Of a stretch of DNA of 34,089 bases, positions 17,401 to 25,365 are shown piece by piece. Source of the stretch: Desulfofundulus thermosubterraneus DSM 16057 (GTDB lineage: Bacteria; Bacillota; Desulfotomaculia; Desulfotomaculales; Desulfovirgulaceae); contig NZ_FQZM01000008.1 in the NCBI RefSeq assembly GCF_900142025.1, forward strand, positions 1 to 34,089, written 5' to 3'. A program made the translations under genes and the position numbers. Position 1 is the first letter of the stretch, and each line of letters opens with the position of its first letter. The notes beneath the pieces were generated by a model. The model had not been told where the DNA came from. It saw only the letters and a program-made list of their open reading frames with translations, and did no database searches.

Positions 17401-18405
17401 CGCAAGCGCGTGGAAAGCATGGAGATTCACCCGCAGGAACTTTACGAAATCTACATGCGGATGGCCCGGTCTGACGGCCGGTGGGCCGTACCGGTAAACC
17501 TGCCGGCGATATGGGAAGCGCTGAGCGGGTCGCAGTATCTGCGGAACCTGGGATGCGCCGCATCGACGGAGCCCTGGCCGAATCTTACGCTTTCCGGTAT
17601 AGACGGCGTGCCGGGTGGAGCAGTTCTCACCGTTTCCCGCGAGCTTTACGAGGAAGGTCTGGCCGGCGGTGGAGTTCGCGTTCATTTTGCCTCGTATGGC
17701 GATCCCTTCTTCGATGCCGTCCTGGAACAATTCGGCAGGTTCGGGCTGCCCGGGTGCGTGCGGCGGATCGCCGTTAAAGTTCCCGGCATGAATGATGTGG
17801 AGATGGTGGGTTACGCGGCGGCTTGCCGCGGAGCCGGTGGCGTTCGCGAGGTCCGGCTCATCCTGGCGTGGAGCGACCTTGAGGGTCTTTGCCTGGCAGA
17901 GGCGGAATCCCTGACAGAAGCGGAGGTCGCACCGCTGCGGGAAAAACTGGAGCGGATAGCCCGGGAAGAGTTCGCACCCTGCCTTGCGGCGGAGCGGATC
18001 GAACGGGAGAACATCCGCGCCGCCCGGGCGCAGGAGATGTTCAACTTCCTGGTGATCCGTGACCTTCTTGAGACCAGGGCGCGGCCTGCCGGGGAAGGGG
18101 CGCTTTTCTGGCCGGTTCTGCGTGAAGTTGCTTCTCTGATCGAGGAGCGGGAGCAAATTTTAGCCGGCGGCCTGCCGGCGGAGGCCCTCAGGGCGGTGGC
18201 CGGGGAGCTGCTTTTCGACTGCCAGGTGCCCGGCGCCGGCAGCAAAGCTCACCTCCTGGTGCCGCGCGTTCTGGCCCGGGCGGCCGTCGACGCCGCCAGC
18301 CGCCTGGCGGACAGTATGAAGGTGCGCAAAAGCGAGCTCCGCGTTGATACGGTGCTGGCGCGCCTGCAGCGCGAAGCAGAGGCCAGATGGCGGCAAATAC
18401 GTTAG
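14494..18405 (+). CDS. SNF2-family helicase with N-terminal PLD-like domain
   Basis: A 1303-residue protein starts at ATG 14494, 12 bp after the methylase. Residues about 15-220 look like a phospholipase-D-type nuclease half: VHEKWFVLHDEFG (His165, Lys167, Asp173) followed by YGAGTLNESKTAL. The SNF2 motor follows: DEVGLGKT (Lys332), DEAH box at 436-439 (LVDEAHAV), LATATPMQ, then VCTDAAAEGLNLQ and QRIGRIDRIGQ. The last about 350 residues are unassigned and helix-rich. Such proteins translocate on double-stranded DNA and remodel or unwind it. The PLD-like part is the only nuclease candidate in the operon. The acidic residue sits one position further than the canonical HxKx4D, so activity needs testing. 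Confidence 0.93.
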   Translation: MESTGAPLEGKGLRSRCWLLSYKTSSTLIDGRPVDMLHDFYIPALRFAVRYDRVAGYFRSSSLAAASMGFSAFTGRRGKMRLIVGADLEPEDVKAILAGDRERLAARLNGELDRPASWPEGVRNGVTLLAWMVAHGYLEVRVAFRVHKETGEPLPFDAVDDGYVHEKWFVLHDEFGNRLYGAGTLNESKTALILNAENIDVHCDWWGETDRRRVDEAVEAFENLWQGRVPHLPVMTLPEAVKRRLVRIAEGIDRPVEINGTSAASGAVEPPPAMERLRFAVLRDAPKMPGGRFVGMETAPVEPWPHQAVVVRRLVETWPHSYLLCDEVGLGKTIEAGLAFRSLYLSGLVKRILIAAPASLTRQWHRQMASKVLLSFGRARTSPEISHEYIFPFEENRAAASIYEPDLVIVSTGLLARRERAAALKSAESFDIALVDEAHAVRRKNPQGGPQAHPEYGHLYLSVRDYLRVKARSLWLATATPMQIDPVEVCDLLALTNRAGAFQFDPTLTLQYYEILGRLVQGQEPGGQEWEFLRRAVRAVQMQDPMLWRFIEKSVIDGRIRTTVRQWLEYGRIPRGRDRELMCRLIFSASPLSRVMLRHTRRLLEIYRDNGQLQQNLARRHILPVPRIVFTPLERRIYDQLEEYCAGLARQISMHKDHQTHQMVSFLLSFLRLRFASSLYALRETLRRRLGKVEATLKNQLVEEAGEPEPEFFPLANPAFEDEIEDDLPLASESLLKHRTAANLEWERDRLKTMLEDMADITGPSSKMQVLFDTLDRRRDRQTGRIEQTVVFTRFYDTLKDIVTRLQKADPQMLIGTYSGQEAGYFDPGPGKMIRVDREEVKERFLRGEIDVLVCTDAAAEGLNLQTADLLVNFDLGWNPMKVEQRIGRIDRIGQKHKDIYVLNLCYAGSAEEIVYNRLLSRLAEANMIVGTQQISLLPVGPEDFQELAEGKLTSEELWARARERIEIQRKRVESMEIHPQELYEIYMRMARSDGRWAVPVNLPAIWEALSGSQYLRNLGCAASTEPWPNLTLSGIDGVPGGAVLTVSRELYEEGLAGGGVRVHFASYGDPFFDAVLEQFGRFGLPGCVRRIAVKVPGMNDVEMVGYAAACRGAGGVREVRLILAWSDLEGLCLAEAESLTEAEVAPLREKLERIAREEFAPCLAAERIERENIRAARAQEMFNFLVIRDLLETRARPAGEGALFWPVLREVASLIEEREQILAGGLPAEALRAVAGELLFDCQVPGAGSKAHLLVPRVLARAAVDAASRLADSMKVRKSELRVDTVLARLQREAEARWRQIR

Positions 18406-18435
18406 ACAATCCTTTAGCTTTTGACAATGGATAAG

Positions 18436-18503
18436 CTTCCGGGTATAAATTACCCGGCTTTTTTGTTGTAGATGATTAATTTTTTTGGTGCGGCGTAAAA
18501 CAA
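18436..18503 (+). repeat. Terminator-bearing direct repeat, copy B
   Basis: It starts about 30 bp after the helicase stop and contains an intrinsic terminator (CCGGGTA, loop TAAAT, TACCCGG, CTTTTTT) that should end the defence operon. The 3' half (TTTTTTTGGTGCGGCGTAAAACAA) matches copy A (2593-2659) with one extra A and a few substitutions. Orientation is the same as in copy A. Confidence 0.8.
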
Positions 18504-18535
18504 TTGTAAATGGGTTATCAAGCGGGGTGTGTTAA

Positions 18536-19387
18536 ATGGCAGTAAATGGATTCTTGCAAAAAGGTACCGGCGGTTCCTTTCTGCTCATCGGCGGGGCTGA
18601 AGACAAGGAGGGGGAATGCCTCATCCTGCGCGAGTTCGTCCGCCTGGCCGGGGGAGAACGGGCAAGCATTGTGGTGATTACCACGGCCACCCGTCTGCCC
18701 GGGGAAGTGGGTGAGGCATACCGACGGGTATTCCTGCGGCTGGGGGCAGATAACGTTTTGCCGGTCCACCTGGACAGCCGGGAAAAGGCCGGGGACCCCC
18801 GCCATGCCGCCATTTTGCAACGGGCCACGGGCATTTTTTTTACCGGGGGCGACCAGTTGCGGATTGCCAGGATCCTGGGGAGGACCCTCTTTGAACATGC
18901 TTTGGAGGCCGCCAGCCGCGCGGGGGTGGTGATCGGCGGCACCAGTGCCGGTGCGGCTGCCATGGGCGAGATCATGATCGCGGACGGCAGGGGCGGACGT
19001 TCTCCCGGAAAGAATACGGTGAAAATGGCTCCCGGTCTGGGACTTATCAGCGGCGTGGTGATTGACCAGCATTTTGCCCAGCGGGGGCGGATCGGCCGGT
19101 TGCTTGCCGCCGTGGCCCACAATCCCCATGTTCTGGGTATCGGTATTGATGAAGATACGGCCATAGTCGTGTCGCCTGCCGGCCGGTTTGCTGTTCTGGG
19201 GTCCGGCACGGTGACGGTGGTGGACGGGCGGACCATCGAGCACACCAACGCTTCCGATTTACAGCCGCAGCCCATGCTGGCCCTCACCGGGGTAACCCTG
19301 CACGTTCTACCACAGGGTTACGGATATGATTTTAAATCCCAAAAACCTTACTCCCCCGGAAGCAGTTTTGGGGAAGGAACTTTTTAA
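18536..19387 (+). CDS. cphB: Cyanophycinase
   Basis: This is a 283-residue protein from the ATG at 18536. The serine-nucleophile motif is GGTSAGAAAMG (Ser137), after FFTGGDQ (Asp106, Gln107), both diagnostic for the peptidase S51/cyanophycinase family, which cleaves the storage polymer cyanophycin to beta-Asp-Arg dipeptides. The length is normal. There is no secretion signal, so it acts in the cytoplasm. No cyanophycin synthetase gene is in the window. The last eight residues (SSFGEGTF) are encoded inside a repeat that recurs in non-coding DNA at 30244, so the C-terminus may have been altered by recombination. The ribosome binding site (GCGGGGTG) is only fair. Confidence 0.92.
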   Translation: MAVNGFLQKGTGGSFLLIGGAEDKEGECLILREFVRLAGGERASIVVITTATRLPGEVGEAYRRVFLRLGADNVLPVHLDSREKAGDPRHAAILQRATGIFFTGGDQLRIARILGRTLFEHALEAASRAGVVIGGTSAGAAAMGEIMIADGRGGRSPGKNTVKMAPGLGLISGVVIDQHFAQRGRIGRLLAAVAHNPHVLGIGIDEDTAIVVSPAGRFAVLGSGTVTVVDGRTIEHTNASDLQPQPMLALTGVTLHVLPQGYGYDFKSQKPYSPGSSFGEGTF

Positions 19388-19455
19388 AAAACGTCGAATA
19401 AAAAATGGCAGAAAGCCGGAGCTTTCCTGACTCAGCCCGGGGTTAAAACTTGCGG
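19361..19455 (+). repeat. Dispersed intergenic repeat R, copy 1
   Basis: The sequence from AGCAGTTTTGGGGAAGGAAC through the hairpin GAAAGC-CGGA-GCTTTC to the CCCGGGGTTAAAAC tail recurs at 30244-30360, where 26 extra bases are inserted after ATAAAAAA. The hairpin and both flanks are nearly identical. It begins within the cyanophycinase stop region. It could be a REP- or MITE-like unit or a duplication scar. Confidence 0.75.
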
Positions 19456-19529
19456 AAAATTTGTCTTTCATAACTGAAGGAAAAACGAACCACTGTGGTT
19501 CCAACCGGAATTGTGATGAAGACGTAACC

Positions 19530-19557
19530 CGGCACTCAGAAGTCTGAGTGCCGGGTG
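19530..19557. terminator. Strong hairpin, probable terminator between convergent genes
   Basis: CCCGGCACTCAGA-AG-TCTGAGTGCCGGG is a perfect 13-bp stem with a two-base loop, between the cyanophycinase (plus) and the PII-like gene (minus). It is followed on the plus strand by TGGTTTACTTTT; no clear T run exists on the minus side. It probably serves both converging transcripts. Confidence 0.7.
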
Positions 19558-19584
19558 GTTTACTTTTGCGCTTGCTTTGGTTTG

Positions 19585-19875
19585 CTAAATAACCGTTAAA
19601 ACCGGTAGCATAAATACCTTAAAGCCCTTCCCGTCAAGCCGTAAGGAAAATTTTTTAAGCTCCGCCAGGATCCTTTCTTGATCGTCATCGCCGACTACCG
19701 CCGCTACGGCACAGTTGAACCCTGGCCATACCGGATCGTCCAGCCTGGGCTCACTGTTTTTCCCTTTGCCCAGTACCCTGTCCCATTTTGTAAAGCCCGT
19801 AACCCCCAGCGAATTGAGCATCTCCATTACGTCCTCGTCAAAATCCACATCATAGGTAATAAAAAGTAACTTCAT
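19585..19875 (-). CDS. PII-like small protein associated with the RND pump
   Basis: A 96-residue protein. ATG 19875 is preferred over GTG 19878; both follow AAAGGGGTG. It starts with MKLLFITYDVDFDEDVMEML and contains GFTKWDRVLGKG, which suits the PII/ferredoxin-like fold of small transporter-associated proteins often found with HAE1-type RND genes. It lies 60 bp downstream of the RND permease gene on the same strand, so it is probably the last gene of the efflux operon and may modulate the pump. No ligand can be named from the sequence. Confidence 0.72.
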   Translation of the reverse strand: MKLLFITYDVDFDEDVMEMLNSLGVTGFTKWDRVLGKGKNSEPRLDDPVWPGFNCAVAAVVGDDDQERILAELKKFSLRLDGKGFKVFMLPVLTVI

Positions 19876-19935
19876 CACCGCACCCCTTTAGAAAACAGAA
19901 CTTGGCAAAAACCGCAGATCCTCATGTGCAAGTCA

Positions 19936-22900
19936 TCAGGAGAGTTTTACGCTTACCTTTTGAATGCCGGCCGCCTTGCGGAGTTTTCTCTCCTCAAACA
20001 GGCAGTAAACCGTAGGGATCAGCACCAGGGTGACCAGGGTGGATACGGCCAGCCCTCCCATCATGGTGATTCCCAGCGGGTTCCATAATTCCGCCCCTAC
20101 CCCCCGGGAAATGGCCAGCGGCAGCATGCCGAAAAACATGGCGGCGGTAGTCATCAGGATTGGCCTTAACCTGTTGCGCCCGGCATTGGTTATTGCTTCC
20201 CGTAAAGGCTGGCCCCTGCTTTGCAACAGGTGGGTATAGTCGACCAAAATAATGGCGTTCTTAACTACAATTCCGGTTAACATGATGATGCCCATGAAAG
20301 AAATCAGGCTTAAGGTCGTGCCGGTCAAATAAAAGGCGTAAAATACCCCCGTTAAAGCAAAGGGCACAGAAAACATCACGATCAGGGGATCCCGGAAATT
20401 GCCGTACAACGAGGCCATAACCATGTAAACAAGAACAATTCCCAGGACCAGCAACAGGCTGAGATCCTTAAAGGCTTTTTGCTGCTCTTCAACTTCTCCG
20501 CCGAAGTTGACTGAAACCCCCGGCGGTATATCCATATTTTTAAGAGCATCTCTGATGTCGTTGGTGATTTCCCCCAGAGAACGGCCGTACTTATCTGCCT
20601 CTACCTTGACGATCCGCTGGCGGTTTTTCCTTTCAACTTCTACAGGTCCCTCACCACTTTTTATTTCGGCGATATTTTTCAATTTAATCATCCTGCCGTC
20701 GGGAGTAAAAATCGGCACTTCCGGCAAATTTTCCAGCTTGTTTTTGTCCGCCTCGCTCAGGCGGGTGAAAATATCAAAGCTATCGCCTGCATCGCGGAAT
20801 TCGGTAGGATTATCGCCATAAAAATAGTTGCGGACCGTACCTGCGATCGTAGCAATGTTTAGCCCGAAAGAGGCTGCTTTCTGGCGATCTACCTCTATCC
20901 AGATTTCTGGCCGGGGATCTTTTTGACTGAGGGAAACATCCGCCGTGCCGGGGACTTCCTTAACAATCTTTTTCACCTGTTCGGCCACTTCGAGGTTCGT
21001 GTTCAGGTCGGGGCCCGCGACTTCAATGACGATTGGCTTTCCGCCGCCCATCATGAGCGAGGAAATCTGGCTCGTGGCAGTAACCTTCATCCGGCTTATG
21101 CCCGGTATTTTTTCCAGTTGTTCTCTTAATTTGCTGGCAATATCACTGGCGTTGCGCTCCCTCTTATCTCTGTCCACCAGTTTAAAACCAATCGTTCCCA
21201 CATTGGGCCCTTCTTCCATGCCCATAGCCGCGCCAAACCCTTCTTCGCTCTGCCCGTCAAAAGCGTAAGAGTGCCTCAATTCTTCCGGTTTTACTACTTT
21301 ATTGATGGTTTGCAGCATTTTTTCAATAACCCTGTTTGTTTCTTCTATCCTTGTTCCTTCCGGCAGGCGAAATTCAATGTTGACATCCCCCGAATCCATA
21401 TCCGGTACAAAACTGGTGCCTATAAAAGGAACCAGGGCGAGGCTGCTGGCAAAAATCGAGACGGCCAGGGTAATTACGGTCTTTTTGTGGGCCAGGGCCC
21501 AGGTGAGGACGTGGCCGTAAGCATCTTCAATAAGAACCAGATATTTCTCTATAGTTGTGTAAAATTTGCTCCCGAGGCTTTCTTTTGCCGCGGATTCATT
21601 ATTGCCGGCTCCCAGCCACTTTGAGGCCAGCATCGGCGTCATGGAGAGGGCAGTAAAAAGGGAAGCCAGCAGGGTCACGACAATCACAAACCCCAGTTCC
21701 TTAAAAAGCGTCCCTGTAATCCCCCCCACAAACATCAGCGGAACAAAAACCACCACGACCGTCATGGTGGAAGCCGTCACGGCCATGCCCACTTCGCTTG
21801 CACCATAAATGGCGCTGGTTTTCGGCCGGTCGCCGCGCTCCAGGTGGCGGGTGATGTTCTCCAGGATCACAATCCCGTCATCGACTACCAGGCCGCAGGC
21901 AATGGCCAGTGACATCAGCGAAATCAGGTTTATAGTATGACCAAATAAAGAGAGCGGGATGAAGGCAGCCAGCAGGGAAAAGGGAATGGTCAGGGCGATG
22001 ATGGCAGCCGCCTTAACTCTCCTTAAAAAGAGAATGGTTACGATTATTACGAGCAAAATAGCTCTTAATAATTCATCCTGTAAAGTTTTAACAGAACGCA
22101 AAATATCTTCGGAACTGTCCATTACGGTATTGATTTTCACGTCGGTGGGCAGGTTTTTTTCTATTTCTTTAAGTTTATCCTTGACACCCTGAACAACTTT
22201 TACGGTATTTTTACCGGCCTGCTTTTGTAAAATAAGAACGATGGCCTTCTTCCCGTCCGCCCAGCCGTTTACAGTTTGCTCTTTGTAGGCGTCTTCAACT
22301 TCGGCCACGTCTTTAAGGTAAACAGGCCTGCCGCTAAAATAGCCGACGACCGTATTTTTTATTTCCTCTACGTCCCTATACCTGGCTGGAATCCGGACAA
22401 AGTATTCCTGCGTACCGGATTTTATACTGCCGGCCGGCAGGTTTAAGTTTTCTGCCGCCAGAACCTGCTTTACTTGTAACAAATTCAGGTGATAACCGTC
22501 TATTTTTTGAAGATCGAAATGAACATTTATTTGCCTCTCCATACCTCCGTACAGTTGAATGGCACCAACTCCCGGAACGCGTTTTAATTCGTCGGCAATC
22601 TTTTTCTCGGTCAGATAATAAAGCCTCGGCCAACTGGTATCCCCGGTGACGGTCATTACCAGGATGGGGATGCTGGCGCTGCTGAACTTAAAAATTACCG
22701 GTTCTTCTGCATCGCCCGGCAGTTTCCTTTTGGCCAGATCCAGCTTGTCCCGTATGTCGTTGGTAGCTTCCTCCAGATCCGTGCCCCACTCAAACTTACA
22801 GGATACCAGGGAGAGATTATCCATGGACCTGGAGGTGAGCGTATCCAGATTATTTACCATATTGAGCTGATCTTCAATGTGCTCGGTGATTTCCGTTTCT

Positions 22901-23088
22901 ACGTCGGAAGCGCTGGCTCCCGGCCAGGCGGTCAGGACACTTACCACCGGCGGTTCGATGTCCGGAAGCAGATCGATGGGGAGCCTGGTTAGAGAAAGTG
23001 CTCCCAGAATAATTACGGCCAGGAAAAGCATTAAAGTGGCCACCGGCTGTTTAACAGAGAACTCAGGAAGCCTCACTGCCCGCAGCAC
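19936..23088 (-). CDS. RND-family efflux permease (HAE1/AcrB type)
   Basis: This 1050-residue protein has the normal RND length with two similar halves. TM1 follows EFSVKQPVATLMLFLAVIIL; then come a large periplasmic-type loop and the TM2-TM6 block with CGLVVDDGIVILEN, which holds the paired aspartates of the proton relay in the AcrB family. The second half repeats the pattern (LMTTAAMFFGMLPLAI near the end). It exports drugs, solvents or metabolites using the proton gradient. It overlaps the membrane-fusion gene by 26 bp, a sign of translational coupling. No outer-membrane TolC-type gene is in the window; RND pumps also occur in some Clostridia, so the cell need not have an outer membrane. 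Confidence 0.96.
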   Translation of the reverse strand: MLRAVRLPEFSVKQPVATLMLFLAVIILGALSLTRLPIDLLPDIEPPVVSVLTAWPGASASDVETEITEHIEDQLNMVNNLDTLTSRSMDNLSLVSCKFEWGTDLEEATNDIRDKLDLAKRKLPGDAEEPVIFKFSSASIPILVMTVTGDTSWPRLYYLTEKKIADELKRVPGVGAIQLYGGMERQINVHFDLQKIDGYHLNLLQVKQVLAAENLNLPAGSIKSGTQEYFVRIPARYRDVEEIKNTVVGYFSGRPVYLKDVAEVEDAYKEQTVNGWADGKKAIVLILQKQAGKNTVKVVQGVKDKLKEIEKNLPTDVKINTVMDSSEDILRSVKTLQDELLRAILLVIIVTILFLRRVKAAAIIALTIPFSLLAAFIPLSLFGHTINLISLMSLAIACGLVVDDGIVILENITRHLERGDRPKTSAIYGASEVGMAVTASTMTVVVVFVPLMFVGGITGTLFKELGFVIVVTLLASLFTALSMTPMLASKWLGAGNNESAAKESLGSKFYTTIEKYLVLIEDAYGHVLTWALAHKKTVITLAVSIFASSLALVPFIGTSFVPDMDSGDVNIEFRLPEGTRIEETNRVIEKMLQTINKVVKPEELRHSYAFDGQSEEGFGAAMGMEEGPNVGTIGFKLVDRDKRERNASDIASKLREQLEKIPGISRMKVTATSQISSLMMGGGKPIVIEVAGPDLNTNLEVAEQVKKIVKEVPGTADVSLSQKDPRPEIWIEVDRQKAASFGLNIATIAGTVRNYFYGDNPTEFRDAGDSFDIFTRLSEADKNKLENLPEVPIFTPDGRMIKLKNIAEIKSGEGPVEVERKNRQRIVKVEADKYGRSLGEITNDIRDALKNMDIPPGVSVNFGGEVEEQQKAFKDLSLLLVLGIVLVYMVMASLYGNFRDPLIVMFSVPFALTGVFYAFYLTGTTLSLISFMGIIMLTGIVVKNAIILVDYTHLLQSRGQPLREAITNAGRNRLRPILMTTAAMFFGMLPLAISRGVGAELWNPLGITMMGGLAVSTLVTLVLIPTVYCLFEERKLRKAAGIQKVSVKLS

Positions 23089-24253
23089 CTCTTTCCTCTA
23101 TAGAAACGCGTGCACCGTCATAAAGCCGGTTCTGCCCTCTGGTAACGACCAGATCTTTTTCAGTTAAACCATCGGTTATCTCGGTAATATTACCCTGACT
23201 GATGCCCGTTTTTACGTTTTTTAAGATTGCTTTGTTATCTTTAACGATATATACAAAATAGCTTCCCGTTCCCGGCATTTTATTCAGGGATTCGGTGGGA
23301 ACCGCCAGGGCTTTCCGTTCGCCTAAATATAATTTAATATGGGCAAACATGCCGGAACGAAGCTTATACTCCTTATTGGGGATATGTATTTCAATCCCGG
23401 CTGTCCGGGTAGCCGGGTCGATGGTCGGGCTGATAACCGAGACAACCCCTTTAAAAACTTTTCCGGGGAAAGCATCTACGGTTATTTCTGCTTCTATCCC
23501 CTTTTTGAGATGTGGAAAGTCTTTTTCTGTTACGCTGCAGACGATTTTCAGCTCATCTTCCCGGGAAATGCGAATCACCGGTTTCGCTTGATCTGTCCGG
23601 TTCCCCTGCTCCACGTAACGGGCGGCTACAAATCCCGAAATGGGTGCATATATACTGTACTCGCGGTAAAGTACCTGTAGCTGGTTTAAAACTGCCTTCG
23701 CCTTCTCAACCTGGGCACCCGCGAGTTTCTTTGATTCAACGGCAGCCTTGTACTGGGCATTTATATGATCCAGTTCCTGTTTGGATACAGCATTTGCCTG
23801 GTAAAGATTTTCCACACGCAGGAGGTCTTTTTCTAACAGTTCCAGATTCGCCTCGCTCTGCCTTAACCCGGCCTCCGCTGCAGCCAGGCCTGCCGTTGCC
23901 TCTTCAAGCTGGGCTTTTATGACATCATCTTCCAAAACAGCTATCAGGTCTCCTTTTTTAACGTAATCGCCGGTTTCTACGTATATTTTCTCAATAATCT
24001 CCCCCCCAATCTTGGGGTGAACGTCTACCACGGCTGCCGGTTTGATTTCTCCTGTCAGTTCCAGTACCCGTTGCAGGTTCGTTAATCTTGCTTCGGCTAC
24101 CTGTACGGGTACGGTTTCCGTTTTGTTAACAGTAATCTTTTCCTTTTCGCTTTGCCGAACGTAATTAAAGGCAGCAAACCCAATAAAGAGCAAGATCAAG
24201 ATAAAAGCAATGATGATCCCTGTTTTGCTTTTGAGAGCCACCTTGTCTTCCAA
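23063..24253 (-). CDS. RND membrane-fusion (periplasmic adaptor) protein
   Basis: This is a 396-residue protein with a TTG start at 24253, selected because AAGGAGGT lies 8 bases upstream; an in-frame extension of 15 codons has no such site. Residues about 12-31 form one membrane anchor. Next come the lipoyl-like half-motif (IGGEIIEKIYVETGDYVKKG), an alpha-hairpin coiled coil rich in Glu/Ala/Leu (EATAGLAAAEAGLRQSEANL and onward), the second lipoyl half (YAPISGFVAARYVEQGN) and a beta-barrel ending in PTESLNKMPG. It links the RND permease to its export path. The last codons overlap the permease start. Confidence 0.94.
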   Translation of the reverse strand: MEDKVALKSKTGIIIAFILILLFIGFAAFNYVRQSEKEKITVNKTETVPVQVAEARLTNLQRVLELTGEIKPAAVVDVHPKIGGEIIEKIYVETGDYVKKGDLIAVLEDDVIKAQLEEATAGLAAAEAGLRQSEANLELLEKDLLRVENLYQANAVSKQELDHINAQYKAAVESKKLAGAQVEKAKAVLNQLQVLYREYSIYAPISGFVAARYVEQGNRTDQAKPVIRISREDELKIVCSVTEKDFPHLKKGIEAEITVDAFPGKVFKGVVSVISPTIDPATRTAGIEIHIPNKEYKLRSGMFAHIKLYLGERKALAVPTESLNKMPGTGSYFVYIVKDNKAILKNVKTGISQGNITEITDGLTEKDLVVTRGQNRLYDGARVSIEERGAAGSEAS

Positions 24254-24397
24254 AACGATAACCTCCTTCGCCGCCCGGCGCAAGATCCCCTCCGGCACCT
24301 TCGTGCAGGGGAGTTGGCCGCCATCCGGTTAAATTCACCGTGGGTGCGGTTCCTCCGGGTTACGCGCCGCTCCCCTTTGGCGCGGCCATAAAACTCC

Positions 24398-25021
24398 TTA
24401 CCGGTGTACCAGATATATTCGTTCAAAGAAGATTTCCTCGATCAGGTCTGTGTCAACGGGATGTCTATCGGGGTTTTCCATCCAGCAAAAAAGAAAGGCA
24501 TTGCTTATACTGTCAAGGGCCAAAGCCAGGTAATACGGGTCAAGCGGGCGGAAAATCTTCTTTTGAATGCCTTTTTCAAAAACAGCAGCCAGCTTCTGGA
24601 TTAGCTGGTCATAGAAACTGCGCAGCTCAGTTTCTAACCCCCTCCTGACGTTAAAGCTCACGCCGGCACCCGACACTGAAAAGTAAAGCCGCACCGACAG
24701 GATGTTTTCCATAAAAAGTTTACATTTTGTTTTTAGAAAATTTTTTACCCTGGCATATTCGTCCCCCTTTTCTTCCAGCGCTTTCGATAAAGCAGAATAA
24801 AACAGCATTGCCGTCTGCATTAAAATCTCTTTATACAGTTCCTCCTTATTTTTGAAGAACTTGTAAAGAGTACCCACGGCAAATTCTGCCCGTACGGCTA
24901 TTTCGTGCATGGAAACGTTATGATAACCCTTTTGCGAGAATAACTCCAGCGCAGCCTGCAGAATTTCCGCCCGGCGCTGCAGTTGTTCTCGTTCCTTTCT
25001 GGAAAGTTTATCCTTTTTCAT
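24398..25021 (-). CDS. TetR-family repressor of the RND operon
   Basis: A 207-residue protein starts with ATG at 25021 behind GGAGG. The N-terminal helix-turn-helix reads ILQAALELFSQKGYHNVSMH then EIAVRAEFAVGTLYKFFKNK, the classic TetR signature. The C-terminal about 140 residues are a helical ligand pocket. It is the first gene of the minus-strand operon, 144 bp before the membrane-fusion gene, and a perfect palindrome overlaps its own promoter. It probably represses the operon until a pump substrate binds. Confidence 0.92.
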   Translation of the reverse strand: MKKDKLSRKEREQLQRRAEILQAALELFSQKGYHNVSMHEIAVRAEFAVGTLYKFFKNKEELYKEILMQTAMLFYSALSKALEEKGDEYARVKNFLKTKCKLFMENILSVRLYFSVSGAGVSFNVRRGLETELRSFYDQLIQKLAAVFEKGIQKKIFRPLDPYYLALALDSISNAFLFCWMENPDRHPVDTDLIEEIFFERIYLVHR

Positions 25022-25063
25022 TGTAGCCTCCAGGTAAAGATGTATGAAGCTGGCATCACGAAA

Positions 25064-25107
25064 TGAACTTTAAGTTCACTATATAGCATTACGATTTTTT
25101 TTGTCAA
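25064..25107 (-). promoter_or_regulatory. Promoter and TetR operator of the efflux operon
   Basis: On the minus strand, TTGACA (25102-25107) and TATATA (25080-25085) are separated by 16 bases. A perfect 15-base palindrome TGAACTT-T/A-AAGTTCA (25064-25078) starts at the end of the -10 and covers the expected start of transcription, about 43 bases before the TetR start codon. This is where an autorepressor would block initiation. The region from 25110 to 25310 holds no gene; it is G-rich with small inverted repeats only. Confidence 0.8.
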
Positions 25108-25317
25108 GCGCTACCCGGGAGGAGCAGGCCAGGGGGCAACCATTCCGGTTGGACCAACTGCCGCCCGAGTACCCGGCGATGGGTGGGAGGGGTGCAGAAA
25201 AGAAAGGTTCCGGGAAGGGCGGGTGAAATTGTCACCCGGGTGATGATTCCGGTACGGGGGAACCGGTGTAGATACCTGCTGAATCTTGACGCGGATTTTA
25301 TACGAAAATAGCGAATC

Positions 25318-25346
25318 TGGACAACATATGCCTGTTGTGTTATAAT
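25318..25346 (+). promoter_or_regulatory. Sigma-A promoter of the cobalamin riboswitch
   Basis: TGGACA (25318-25323) and a perfect TATAAT (25341-25346) are separated by 17 bases, ending 20 bases before the first riboswitch pairing element. Confidence 0.85.
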
Positions 25347-25365
25347 TTAGGCAATTGAATAAAGT

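Noticed and set aside
7382-18405. Naming the operon BREX or DISARM
   Set aside because: No PglZ, no DrmB/DUF1998 and no BrxL-type gene is present; the ATPase and methylase resemble but do not define those systems.
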